Part shown: positions 1 through 8,057 of the stretch, in pieces | How positions within the stretch are numbered: position 1 is the first letter of the stretch | Layout of the letters: every line of letters starts with the position of its first letter | DNA from: Oscillospiraceae bacterium | GTDB lineage: Bacteria; Bacillota; Clostridia; Oscillospirales; Ruminococcaceae | NCBI GenBank assembly: GCA_016303235.1 | Contig: JAEDMB010000001.1 | Coordinates: 1 to 48,073 of the forward strand | Direction: 5' to 3' | DNA: 48,073 nt | Translations under genes and position numbers: made by a program | Notes under the pieces: generated by a model | Told to the model about the DNA's origin: nothing | The model's database searches: none | The model's input: the letters and a program-made list of their open reading frames with translations, nothing else

Positions 1-4
1 TATT

Positions 5-736
5 ATGGAAAAAACAAGGATTCAGAAAATTATTGCCGATGCCGGATACTGTTCACGCCGTAAAGCGGAGGAACTTATTTCAAAGGGAAAAGTTACTCTC
101 AACGGCAGACCTGTTAAACTCGGCGACAAGGCAGGTTCAAAGGATATAATTGCTGTTGACGGCGAACGTATTTATATCCCGAAAAAGAAAAACAAAATCT
201 ATATTATGATGAACAAGCCAAGGGGATACGTTACAACTGTATCAGATGAGCTTGACCGCAAATGCGTTATGGATTTGCTTGAGGGTCTCGAAGAAAGAGT
301 ATATCCCATTGGCAGACTTGACAGAAATTCTGAGGGCCTTCTGCTCTTTACAAATGACGGGGAATTTGCAAATAATATAATGCACCCCAGCAGGCATATT
401 TCCAAGACTTACCGTGTTACAGTCAGACCGGATATTTCCGATGAACAGCTTGTCAGACTTGCAGAGGGAGTTGAAATTGACGGAAAAAAGACACTGCCCG
501 CAAATGTAGTTGTAAAGGACAAACAACAGGGCAGAGTTGTACTTCTTATAACTATCAAAGAGGGCAGAAACCGTCAGATTCGTAAGATGTGCGAAGCCGT
601 GGGTCTTGAAGTTGCAAGGCTCAGAAGAATAAGCATAGGTCCTCTTAAACTTGGTATGCTTAAACCCGGAACTTTCAGAGAGCTTACTCCTGATGAACTC
701 AGAGCTATAAGAAACGCCATAGGCAAGGAAAATTAA
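5..736 (+). CDS. rluB: rRNA pseudouridine synthase, RsuA/RluB family
   Basis: Converts a specific uridine of rRNA (23S rRNA for RluB, 16S for RsuA) to pseudouridine. The N-terminal S4 RNA-binding domain occupies about residues 1-60 (RIQKIIADAGYCSRRKAEEL). The catalytic domain follows, with the hallmark GRLDRNSEGLLLFTNDG around residues 103-119; the Asp of GRLD is the family nucleophile. KEGRNRQIRKM near residue 187 is the usual RNA-contact motif. At 243 aa it is full length. The ATG lies 4 bases from the window edge, so its RBS cannot be judged, but the S4 domain starts where it should. RluB is slightly preferred over RsuA because of the overall Firmicute pattern; the rRNA target cannot be proven from sequence. 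The following gap of over 100 bases has its own promoter, so this gene is probably not cotranscribed with the next ones. Confidence 0.93.
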   Translation: MEKTRIQKIIADAGYCSRRKAEELISKGKVTLNGRPVKLGDKAGSKDIIAVDGERIYIPKKKNKIYIMMNKPRGYVTTVSDELDRKCVMDLLEGLEERVYPIGRLDRNSEGLLLFTNDGEFANNIMHPSRHISKTYRVTVRPDISDEQLVRLAEGVEIDGKKTLPANVVVKDKQQGRVVLLITIKEGRNRQIRKMCEAVGLEVARLRRISIGPLKLGMLKPGTFRELTPDELRAIRNAIGKEN

Positions 737-790
737 CCATTATTTTTAAACTTGTTTTTATTTATTTTGTGAATAATCTTAAAAAATATC

Positions 791-822
791 CGGAAATTTT
801 TCAGATACTTGAAAAATTGCCG
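791..822. repeat. Inverted repeat overlapping the carboxyltransferase promoter
   Basis: Two 13-base arms (791-803 and 810-822) pair at 12 of 13 positions around a 6-base loop; the only mismatch is A794/G819. The right arm covers the -35 element at 809-814. No T-run follows, so it is a poor terminator and more likely an operator for a dimeric repressor. The regulator is unknown. Confidence 0.6.
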
Positions 823-837
823 TAAAAATAGTATCAT
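809..837 (+). promoter_or_regulatory. Sigma-A promoter of the carboxyltransferase operon
   Basis: TTGAAA at 809-814 and TATCAT at 832-837 are separated by 17 bases. This places the start near 844, about 28 bases before the preferred ATG at 872. Confidence 0.6.
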
Positions 838-871
838 TAATATATAACACTATCCGAAAGGAATGAATATT

Positions 872-2197
872 ATGGAATTTCAAAAAATTCAGGACAGACT
901 TTCTGCTCTGTTCGATGACGGAAAATATACCGAGATAAATTCCGGTATTATGGAAAAAGACAAACCGGCATCAGTTGTTACAGCATACGGATATGTAAAC
1001 GGAAACCCTGTTTATGCTTTTGCACAGGACAAATCCGTTTCGGGAGGTGCTGTTGGTATGGCTCATGCTGAAAAAATTTCAAAGCTCTATCTTCTTGCCT
1101 CAAAGACAGGCAACCCCATTGTCGGAATTTATGATTCAAACGGAGCTGTTATGGACGGTACTGCCGAATCACTTATGGCATACGGAAAAATGATTTCATC
1201 ATCTTCAGCTGTATCGGGAGTTATTCCGCAGATTGCAGTTATTGCCGGAACTTGTGCCGGAAGTTCCTCAATACTTGCATGTTCTTCCGACTTTGTAATT
1301 ATGGCAAAGGATTCCGAATTTTTTATGACTCCAAATGCGGAAAATGTTTCAGCAGAATCTGCTATGAAAGCCGGAATCGCTTCGGCAGTATGCGATGACG
1401 TAAAATCCGCAATCGAAAAGGCAAGGGATATTATAAATATTATGCCTGTAAACAATCTTTCACCTGCTCCCGAATTTGAACCCCTTGAACCTGCCGGAAC
1501 AGTATCGCCGGATTTAAAGGGAATTATAAACGGCGTAACTGATTCCGATACTGCAATTGAACTCTATTCAGAATACGGAAAATCTTCTTACACTGCTTTT
1601 GCAAGAATAGAGGGAAAAACCGTGGGAATCGTTGCAACTAACAAGACTTCTGACAGACTCGAATCTGCTGACTGTTCAAAAATTGCACGTTTTGTGAGAC
1701 TTTGTGATGCATTTTCAGTTCCTGTTGTAACTTTTGCAGATACTGACGGTTTCGATACATCAGATACAGTTTCAAATGTAAAAAATATGTCACTGCTTGC
1801 CTCAAGCTATGCGGAGGCTACTACCGTTAAGCTTGCTGTTGTTACCGGAAAGGCTGTCGGAACTGTATTCAGTGCAATTGCCGGAAAAGATGTAAGCTCC
1901 GACTTTACATATGCATGGGAATCTGCTTATATAAGTCCTGTACTTCCCGAAACTGCTGTTGAATTTTTATGGCACGACAAATTAAAGGGTGCTGAAAACC
2001 TTTCCGCAAAGAGAAAGGAACTTGCAGAAGAATACAAGTCCACTCTTGCATCTGCTGAAAAGGCTTCAAATATAGGCTGTATCGATGAAGTTATTTCCGC
2101 ATCTGATACAAGAGCTGTTATAGCATCTGCTCTTGATATGCTTTCCGGAAAGAGAGTTACAAAACTCCCGAAAAAGCATAATAATCTTCCTTTCTGA
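872..2197 (+). CDS. Divergent carboxyl transferase (12S / acyl-CoA carboxyltransferase family)
   Basis: Member of the crotonase-fold carboxyl transferases (12S subunit of transcarboxylase, MmdA, PccB) that move CO2 between biotin and an acyl-CoA. The N-half fold signature is visible (GGAVGMAHAEKISKLYLLA, then IPQIAVIAGTCAGSSS), and the C-terminal tail KLPKKHNNLPF matches the family's PPKKHGNIPL-type ending. It is short for the family (441 aa against roughly 510). Several normally conserved glycine-rich motifs are altered: DSGGAR reads DSNGAV, and the C-half PG-x-x-x-G loop reads DGFDTSD, so substrate or even activity is uncertain. The ATG at 872 is preferred to the one at 863 because the GAAAGGA ribosome site at 856-862 is properly spaced only from 872. 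It is first in an operon with a biotin carrier and an OadA-like subunit. Confidence 0.8.
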   Translation: MEFQKIQDRLSALFDDGKYTEINSGIMEKDKPASVVTAYGYVNGNPVYAFAQDKSVSGGAVGMAHAEKISKLYLLASKTGNPIVGIYDSNGAVMDGTAESLMAYGKMISSSSAVSGVIPQIAVIAGTCAGSSSILACSSDFVIMAKDSEFFMTPNAENVSAESAMKAGIASAVCDDVKSAIEKARDIINIMPVNNLSPAPEFEPLEPAGTVSPDLKGIINGVTDSDTAIELYSEYGKSSYTAFARIEGKTVGIVATNKTSDRLESADCSKIARFVRLCDAFSVPVVTFADTDGFDTSDTVSNVKNMSLLASSYAEATTVKLAVVTGKAVGTVFSAIAGKDVSSDFTYAWESAYISPVLPETAVEFLWHDKLKGAENLSAKRKELAEEYKSTLASAEKASNIGCIDEVISASDTRAVIASALDMLSGKRVTKLPKKHNNLPF

Positions 2198-2234
2198 TTA
2201 AAAAATAATAATAAATGAATGGTGGTATATAAAA

Positions 2235-2603
2235 ATGAAAAGATTTAACGTAACTGTCAATGGAAAATCCTATGATGTAGCTGTTGAAGAAATTACTGAC
2301 GGCTCTGCTCCTGTAATAACAGCTCCTGCACCAGCTCCGTCAGCTCCTGCAAAGCCTGCTCCTGCACCGTCTGCACCTGCAAAGGGAGAGGGCGAATCTG
2401 TATCTGCTCCGATGTCCGGAACTATTCTCGATGTAAAGGCGAATGTCGGAGATACTGTTTCAAAAGGTCAGGTTATAATGGTTCTCGAGGCTATGAAGAT
2501 GGAAAATGATATTGTTTCACCCTGCGACGGCAAAATTACAAGCATACTCGTTAAAAAAGGCGATACTGTCAATCCGTCTGATACCCTTGCAACAGTTCAG
2601 TAA
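2235..2603 (+). CDS. Biotin carboxyl carrier protein (1.3S-like)
   Basis: Carries carboxybiotin between the two carboxyltransferase partners encoded on either side. The 122 aa comprise a short N-terminal segment (MKRFNVTVNGKSYDV), a Pro/Ala-rich flexible linker (about residues 25-50), and a biotinyl domain with the biotinylation motif EAMKMEND, Lys88. Size and layout closely resemble the 1.3S subunit of propionibacterial transcarboxylase and the gamma-type carriers of Na+ decarboxylases. It lies 37 bases after the upstream gene and 15 bases before the OadA-like gene, so the three are one operon. No biotin carboxylase and no membrane beta subunit are encoded within the window. Confidence 0.92.
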   Translation: MKRFNVTVNGKSYDVAVEEITDGSAPVITAPAPAPSAPAKPAPAPSAPAKGEGESVSAPMSGTILDVKANVGDTVSKGQVIMVLEAMKMENDIVSPCDGKITSILVKKGDTVNPSDTLATVQ

Positions 2604-2618
2604 AGGAAGGTTGAAATT

Positions 2619-4016
2619 ATGGCTAAAATCGGTATTACTGAAACAGTTATACGTGATGCCCACCAGTCACTTATTGCAACACGTATGACTACGGAGGAAA
2701 TGCTCCCTGTACTTCCTCTTATGGATAAAGTCGGCTTTCATTCAATAGAATGCTGGGGCGGTGCTACATTTGATTCCTGTTTAAGATTTTTAAATGAAGA
2801 CCCTTGGGAAAGACTCCGCACACTCAGAAAAAATCTCCCCAATTCAAAACTTCAGATGCTTTTCAGAGGTCAGAATATGCTCGGATACCGTCACTATGCG
2901 GACGATGTTCTTGAATATTTCGTTCAGAAATCAGTTGCAAACGGTATAGATATTATCAGAATTTTTGACGCTCTCAACGATGTAAGAAATCTCGAAACTG
3001 CTGTTAAAGCTGCTAAAAAAGAGGGAGCTCACACACAGATAGCTATTTCCTACACTACCGGCGACAAGTTTACAAATGAATATTTTGTTGACTATGCGAA
3101 AAGAATAGAATCAGTCGGAGCAGATTCAATATGCCTTAAGGATATGGCAGCACTTCTCACTCCTTACAGGGCAGGAAGTCTTATTGCAGATTTGAAAAAA
3201 GCTGTTAAAATTCCGATACAGCTCCACACTCACTATACATCGGGACTTGCATCAATGTGTCTCTTAAAGGCAATAGAATCGGGTGTTGACTATATCGATA
3301 CTGCAATGTCACCGCTTGCAAACGGTACTTCCCACACTCCGACAGAATCTATGGTTGCAGCACTTCAGGGTACAGAATACGATACAGGTCTTGACCTTAA
3401 ACTTCTCACGGAAATAAGAGACTATTTCATGAAACTCCGTGACAAGTACATCAAAAGCGGACTTCTTGACCCGAAAATGCTTGCTGTTGATGCAAATGCA
3501 CTTATATATCAGGTTCCGGGCGGAATGCTTTCAAATCTTCTCTCACAGCTTAAACAAGCCGGAAAAGAGGACAAGCTTACCGAAGTTCTTCAGGAAGTTC
3601 CGAGAGTCCGTAAAGATGCCGGCGACCTGCCTCTTGTAACTCCTACTTCACAGATTGTAGGTACTCAGGCAGTATTCAACGTGCTTATGGGTGAAAGATA
3701 TAAAATGGTTACAAAGGAATTTAAGGGCGTAGTAAGAGGGGAATACGGTCAGACACCGACTCCGATTGACCCCGAATTCCGCAAAAAAATTATCGGCGAT
3801 GCAGAACCTATTGACTGCCGTCCTGCCGATTTGCTTGAACCGGAACTCGACAAGCTCCGCAAGGAATGTGCTGAATGGACTGAACAGGAAGAAGATGTCC
3901 TCAGCTATGCACAGTTCGGACAGGTTGCAGTAAAGTTCTTTGAACAGAGACGAAATAAAAAATACGGTATCGATTCAAAACATTCAGATACTGAAAGTAA
4001 GGTTCTTCCGGTTTAA
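2619..4016 (+). CDS. Oxaloacetate decarboxylase alpha / pyruvate carboxylase B-type subunit
   Basis: Transfers CO2 between oxaloacetate/pyruvate and biotin. The TIM-barrel carboxyltransferase begins with RDAHQSLIATRM (metal-ligand Asp13), has the carbamylated-lysine motif ICLKDMA (Lys174) and the metal histidines in HTHYTSG (His203, His205). The PYC_OADA conserved region follows (GEYGQTPTPIDPEFR). At 465 aa it lacks the C-terminal biotinyl domain of full OadA; that domain is the separate carrier upstream. Together the three genes mimic the 12S-1.3S-5S transcarboxylase, which would join oxaloacetate/pyruvate to an acyl-CoA carboxylation. Alternatives are a Na+-pump decarboxylase with its beta subunit elsewhere, or a split pyruvate carboxylase needing an unlinked biotin carboxylase. 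RBS AGGAAGG precedes the ATG. Confidence 0.92.
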   Translation: MAKIGITETVIRDAHQSLIATRMTTEEMLPVLPLMDKVGFHSIECWGGATFDSCLRFLNEDPWERLRTLRKNLPNSKLQMLFRGQNMLGYRHYADDVLEYFVQKSVANGIDIIRIFDALNDVRNLETAVKAAKKEGAHTQIAISYTTGDKFTNEYFVDYAKRIESVGADSICLKDMAALLTPYRAGSLIADLKKAVKIPIQLHTHYTSGLASMCLLKAIESGVDYIDTAMSPLANGTSHTPTESMVAALQGTEYDTGLDLKLLTEIRDYFMKLRDKYIKSGLLDPKMLAVDANALIYQVPGGMLSNLLSQLKQAGKEDKLTEVLQEVPRVRKDAGDLPLVTPTSQIVGTQAVFNVLMGERYKMVTKEFKGVVRGEYGQTPTPIDPEFRKKIIGDAEPIDCRPADLLEPELDKLRKECAEWTEQEEDVLSYAQFGQVAVKFFEQRRNKKYGIDSKHSDTESKVLPV

Positions 4017-4051
4017 AGATAAAATTTTTTGATTTCAGGAGGGAGCAGAAA

Positions 4052-4999
4052 TTGCCTATAAGAATTTCAGCCGAACTTCCGGCATATAAAACACTTGAAA
4101 ATGAAAATATTTTCGTTATTGCGAAGGACAGGGCAGAACATCAGGATATACGTCCTCTTAAAGTTATTATTCTGAATATAATGCCGAAAAAAATTGAAAC
4201 TGAATGTCAGCTTATGAGACTTCTCAGCAATACGCCTTTGCAGGTCGATATTGATTTGCTGTATATGTCATCGCATATTTCAAAAAATACTTCAATAAAT
4301 CATCTTGAATATTTTTACAAGACTTTCGATGAAGTTAAGAATAACAGATATGACGGTATGATTATCACAGGAGCTCCCGTTGAACAGCTTGATTATGAAG
4401 ATGTCGATTACTGGGACGAAATATGCGAAATAATGCAGTGGTCAACTACAAATGTATTTTCAACACTTCATATATGCTGGGGAGCTCAGGCGGGATTGTA
4501 TTATCACTTCGGAATACCAAAATATCTGCTCCCCGAGAAGATGTTCGGAATTTTTCCGCATAAAATTGAAGTTAATAACAGCAAACTTCTGCGTGGCTTT
4601 GATGACAGATTTCTTGTACCTCATTCAAGGCATACGGAAGTAAGGCGTGAGGATATTGAAAAAGTAAGTCAGCTTGAAATTCTTACCTCATCGGAAATAT
4701 CCGGAGTTCATATCGTTGCAAACAAGAACGGCAGACAGTATTTTATCACAGGCCATTCCGAATATGACAGGGAAACTATTGCAAATGAATATTTCAGGGA
4801 TTTGGAAAAGGGTCTTGATATAAAAATACCATACAACTATTTTCCCGATGACGACCCGACAAAAACTCCGGAATTTTCGTGGAGATGTACGGCAAATCTT
4901 ATGTTTTCAAACTGGCTTAACTATTGCGTTTATCAGCTTACGCCTTTTGACCTTGGCGAACTTGACATAAGAAACTGGAACTGGCAGGCTGGTTTCTGA
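4052..4999 (+). CDS. metAA: Homoserine O-acyltransferase MetA, predicted acetyl-CoA specific
   Basis: Acylates homoserine in the first committed step of methionine synthesis. The 315 aa align without gaps to E. coli numbering at the catalytic positions: Lys47 (MPKKIE), Cys142 in LHICWGAQAG, His235 and Glu237 in TGHSEYD. Residue 111 is Glu (GAPVEQLDYEDVDY). In this family Glu111 is known to confer acetyl-CoA use (B. cereus) while Gly111 gives succinyl-CoA use (E. coli), so homoserine O-acetyltransferase is predicted. The start is a TTG with a strong AGGAGGG 8 bases upstream; no ATG fits. It lies only 35 bases after the OadA-like gene without a visible terminator or SAM riboswitch, so it is probably cotranscribed with the carboxyl-transfer operon. 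Confidence 0.95.
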   Translation: MPIRISAELPAYKTLENENIFVIAKDRAEHQDIRPLKVIILNIMPKKIETECQLMRLLSNTPLQVDIDLLYMSSHISKNTSINHLEYFYKTFDEVKNNRYDGMIITGAPVEQLDYEDVDYWDEICEIMQWSTTNVFSTLHICWGAQAGLYYHFGIPKYLLPEKMFGIFPHKIEVNNSKLLRGFDDRFLVPHSRHTEVRREDIEKVSQLEILTSSEISGVHIVANKNGRQYFITGHSEYDRETIANEYFRDLEKGLDIKIPYNYFPDDDPTKTPEFSWRCTANLMFSNWLNYCVYQLTPFDLGELDIRNWNWQAGF

Positions 5000-5021
5000 T
5001 ATAACGAAAGGGGATTTTTTA

Positions 5022-5534
5022 ATGAATTACAGTGGTGGAAATCAGAGCGGTTTTTATGAAGCACCGCCTGTTGACCCGAATTATACAAGCAATCAGGAGG
5101 GCGGACATACCGGTTTTGCAATAGCTTCACTTATACTCGGTATACTTTCACTGATTTTATGCTGTTGTGTGGGATTTAATTTCATACTTGCAATTCCCGC
5201 ACTTATACTCGGCATAGTAACACTTGTTAAACATTATAACGGAAAGGGTATGGCAATAGCCGGAATTATTATTTCTTCAATAGCTATGATTATTACCGGA
5301 ATGTATCTTGCAATTTACGGCCCTATTTTCAGTGATGTTTTCAAAGTAGCAAGTGATTTTGAAAACGTCCGTGATACTTATGAGGAAACAGGCGAAATTC
5401 CGGAATATCTCGAAAAGTATACAGACGAAAAATATGACGAGATATGGGAAAAAGAAGGCTATGACGATTTCTATGATTTCTTTGATTATGCAATTGAAGA
5501 AATGGACAAGAGCTATTCACAGTCTCAGAATTAA
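5022..5534 (+). CDS. DUF4190-type small membrane protein
   Basis: The 170 aa show a polar N-terminus (about 30 aa), two transmembrane helices (about residues 32-55 and 60-95, with GFAIASLILGILSLILCCC and LAIPALILGIVTLV), and an acidic, Tyr/Asp-rich C-terminal tail. The repeated S-L-I-L-G-I-L / L-I-L-G-I-V pattern is typical of DUF4190. Function is unknown; such proteins often accompany DUF2752 proteins, as here. RBS GAAAGGGG precedes the ATG. Its stop overlaps the end of the convergent DUF2752 gene by 4 bases. Confidence 0.8.
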   Translation: MNYSGGNQSGFYEAPPVDPNYTSNQEGGHTGFAIASLILGILSLILCCCVGFNFILAIPALILGIVTLVKHYNGKGMAIAGIIISSIAMIITGMYLAIYGPIFSDVFKVASDFENVRDTYEETGEIPEYLEKYTDEKYDEIWEKEGYDDFYDFFDYAIEEMDKSYSQSQN

Positions 5535-5911
5535 ACCGGTGCAAGAGCCGGAATAAAATTCCGGATAATATAAAACAGCAGAAAAATCCCCGGAGCCGTA
5601 TACCAGAAAATACGGTTCTGAGGGATTATTTTTTTATCTGAAATCATTTCAAGCCATTTCATAAAAAGCAGTATTACACCGAAAACTACAATCGGATTGT
5701 ATCTGATTGATTTTAATATATTTCCATGCAGAAGTGCAAAAAAGCTCCTTGTACCTCCGCAACCGCAACAGTAATACCCTGTAAACATATGGAAAACGCA
5801 TGGCAGAATGAAAAATCTTTTCAGTTTTTTGTATATAAATCCTGTTAAATAAAATAATAATACTGTCAGAAAGGGGAGAAAAATATAAAATACTTTTTTA
5901 CGTCTTTTCAT
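5531..5911 (-). CDS. DUF2752 membrane protein
   Basis: The 126 aa carry the DUF2752 signature CGCGGTRSFFALLHGNILKSIRYNP in the middle (a Cys/Gly-rich turn, then a helix and Asn-Pro), flanked by hydrophobic segments (FYIFLPFLTVLLFYLTGF, PIVVFGVILLFMKWL, APGIFLLFYIIRNF). It is an integral membrane protein of unknown function. It starts 6 bases after the deacetylase stop, and its RBS (GGAG) lies within the end of the deacetylase gene, so the two are translationally adjacent and cotranscribed on the minus strand. Confidence 0.85.
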   Translation of the reverse strand: MKRRKKVFYIFLPFLTVLLFYLTGFIYKKLKRFFILPCVFHMFTGYYCCGCGGTRSFFALLHGNILKSIRYNPIVVFGVILLFMKWLEMISDKKIIPQNRIFWYTAPGIFLLFYIIRNFIPALAPV

Positions 5912-5917
5912 TGAAAT

Positions 5918-6793
5918 TTACTCCTTGAGAAGTTTTGACATAAATTCCTCCGTAGAATAAAGTCCGCTCCTGTTGTATCGGTTTATGCCATAGAGACAAT
6001 CGGGATTTCTTGTTATGTAATTCGGCTTTTCATAGCAGTTGAGAGTTATAATAAATCCGTTTTCACGCAGTACCGGAATACTCTCTCTGCATGTATATCC
6101 GAACGGATACGCAAAGACAATCGGGACTTTGCCGGTATTCTGCCTGATTAATTCCTGAAGTTCTGAAATATCGCTGTTCAGAATATAACAGTATTCTTCG
6201 GGATTTTCGTTTTTATTTATACTGCAACCGTTTCTTCCTTTTTTTGATTCATGCATATTGTAAGTATGGTTTCCGATTTCAAAGCGACCGGATTCAAGCA
6301 TTTTGTTGATATCTTCCCATGTGAGATATGAATATTCCGGAACATGGGGGTCTCTGACTGCATCATTTTCGATATATGTGCCTACAACTGATACAATTGC
6401 AGTCATATCATATTTTTCGAGAAGTGGCTCAAGATAGTATAAATTATTATAAAATCCGTCATCAAGAGTAATCATAACAGGATTTTCAGGAAGTTCTCCC
6501 TTGCCATGAGTATATTCCGCCAGCTGTTCTGCCGTTACGGAATTATAGCCGTTCTGCTTTAAATACTTCAAATCGGATTCAATCTGATTTGGAGTAACAG
6601 CATATTCCGTTGCGGAACTTTCGTGAATACTGTGATACATAATCACGGGAAGAAAAATTTTTTCGTCATTATATTCGGCAGAGGAAAATATTAAGTATTT
6701 GCCCATTCCGGAAAAAAGAAATACCGCAGTGAAAATTACTGCATTAACAAAAATAATTCTTAAAAAATTTTTTATATTATAGCATTTATACAT
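5918..6793 (-). CDS. Polysaccharide deacetylase (CE4 / NodB family), membrane-anchored
   Basis: Removes N- or O-acetyl groups from cell-wall or plant polysaccharide. A single N-terminal transmembrane/signal-anchor segment (about residues 12-28, IIFVNAVIFTAVFLFSG) is followed by the NodB domain. VIMYHSIH opens it, motif 1 is MITLDDGF (the two Asp of the family), motif 2 is the metal-binding HTYNMH, and a later FAYPFGYTCRE segment corresponds to the Arg/Pro motif. At 291 aa it resembles PdaB/YxkH-type extracellular deacetylases of Firmicutes. The start has a GGAG RBS 11 bases upstream. It precedes the DUF2752 gene on the same strand and diverges from spoIIP. A sporulation role (PdaA/PdaB-like) is possible from context but not shown. 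Confidence 0.9.
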   Translation of the reverse strand: MYKCYNIKNFLRIIFVNAVIFTAVFLFSGMGKYLIFSSAEYNDEKIFLPVIMYHSIHESSATEYAVTPNQIESDLKYLKQNGYNSVTAEQLAEYTHGKGELPENPVMITLDDGFYNNLYYLEPLLEKYDMTAIVSVVGTYIENDAVRDPHVPEYSYLTWEDINKMLESGRFEIGNHTYNMHESKKGRNGCSINKNENPEEYCYILNSDISELQELIRQNTGKVPIVFAYPFGYTCRESIPVLRENGFIITLNCYEKPNYITRNPDCLYGINRYNRSGLYSTEEFMSKLLKE

Positions 6794-6928
6794 ATATATC
6801 AGCTCCGTTTTAATTATATATGAATAAAAATTTCTGAAAATGTATAAAATAAAAAAATTAATAAATGAAAAATTCCCCCGTGCTGTGAATATAATCTTAT
6901 AGTATGCAAATATTATTGAGGTGATAGT

Positions 6929-8056
6929 ATGACACGACGTAAAAAGCGTAAGCTGAAAGCATTTATTAAGGAATTTATTCTGATTACACTGCCATTCAGT
7001 GCCGGAATTTTTATGAATATAGGAGATATAATGGGTAGGCTTGCAAATAAAATGGACAGCATAGATATTCAGGTTATAAAGGAAAATAAATCCTATAACG
7101 GAAAAATTTCTGAAGATTTTGAGGATATTATAATCTCTGAGGGTTACGGCTATTCAGAGGAATCGGAAAATTTTTCGGAAATTCAGTCCGATGAAATTCC
7201 CATATATAAGATAGTATCAGATAATGCCGGTGCAAAGCCATATCCCACTGAATGGGCAGAGGGCGGAAGTATTGTCCGCACAACTTACGGACATTATGAC
7301 GGAACGACTTTCTTTGATTTGGACAAAGGCGGACAGGTAAACAATAAAACTTCTGTCAGCAATGAAACACTTAAGGCAGAAAGCAGACTTCTCCCCGATT
7401 TTAAAATAGAAGATACCGATGAACCGCAGGTTCTTATATATCATACTCATACTACTGAAACTTATGAACCCTATGTCCGTGATTTCTATGATGCAAATTT
7501 TAACTACCGGACAACCGATGAAACAAAAAATGTCATAATGGTCGGAAATGCAATTCAGAAAGAGCTTGAATCTGCCGGAATAGGCGTTATACATTCAACG
7601 GAAATACATGATTATCCCTCATATAACGGAGCTTATGACAGAAGTGCAGAAACTGTAAACGCAATAATTGAACAGTATCCGTCTATAAAAGTTGCCCTTG
7701 ACATTCACCGTGACGCAATATGTACAGAAAGTGTTGCATATCAGCCGTATACTGAAATAAACGGAAAAGAGGCATCGCAGATTATGATTATATCGGGCTG
7801 TGATGACGGTACTATGAATATGCCGGACTATATGCAGAATTTCCGCTTTGCATCATTACTGCAAAGTCAGATAGAAAATGACAATGCCGGACTTACAAGA
7901 CCGATTCTTTTTGATTACCGTCATTACAATCAGGATATTACAACGGGAAGCCTGCTTATTGAGGTCGGTTCTCACGGAAATACGCTTGACCAGTCATATT
8001 ATTCGGGCGAACTTCTCGGAAAATCTATTGCAAAGGCTCTGGAGGAACTAAAATAA
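6929..8056 (+). CDS. spoIIP: Stage II sporulation protein P (SpoIIP), engulfment peptidoglycan hydrolase
   Basis: SpoIIP is the amidase/endopeptidase partner of SpoIID that drives mother-cell engulfment of the forespore. The 375 aa have a basic N-terminus, a transmembrane segment (about residues 14-34) and a 100-residue stalk. The catalytic domain follows with QVLIYHTHTTETY (family His/His/Glu site), VALDIHRDA, and LIEVGSHGN near the end. RBS GAGGTG lies 7 bases before the ATG. spoIID, spoIIM and gpr are not in the window. I could not assign a sigma-E or sigma-F promoter with confidence in the 135-base divergent gap. Presence of this gene supports a sporulating or formerly sporulating lineage. 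Confidence 0.95.
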   Translation: MTRRKKRKLKAFIKEFILITLPFSAGIFMNIGDIMGRLANKMDSIDIQVIKENKSYNGKISEDFEDIIISEGYGYSEESENFSEIQSDEIPIYKIVSDNAGAKPYPTEWAEGGSIVRTTYGHYDGTTFFDLDKGGQVNNKTSVSNETLKAESRLLPDFKIEDTDEPQVLIYHTHTTETYEPYVRDFYDANFNYRTTDETKNVIMVGNAIQKELESAGIGVIHSTEIHDYPSYNGAYDRSAETVNAIIEQYPSIKVALDIHRDAICTESVAYQPYTEINGKEASQIMIISGCDDGTMNMPDYMQNFRFASLLQSQIENDNAGLTRPILFDYRHYNQDITTGSLLIEVGSHGNTLDQSYYSGELLGKSIAKALEELK

Positions 8057-8057
8057 A

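Noticed and set aside
4017..4051. SAM or T-box riboswitch before metA
   Set aside because: The gap is only 35 bases and holds just the ribosome site.
6794..6928. Sigma-E, sigma-F or sigma-G promoter before spoIIP
   Set aside because: Several TGAATA and GTATA-like pieces occur in very A/T-rich DNA, but none has both boxes at the right spacing with confidence.
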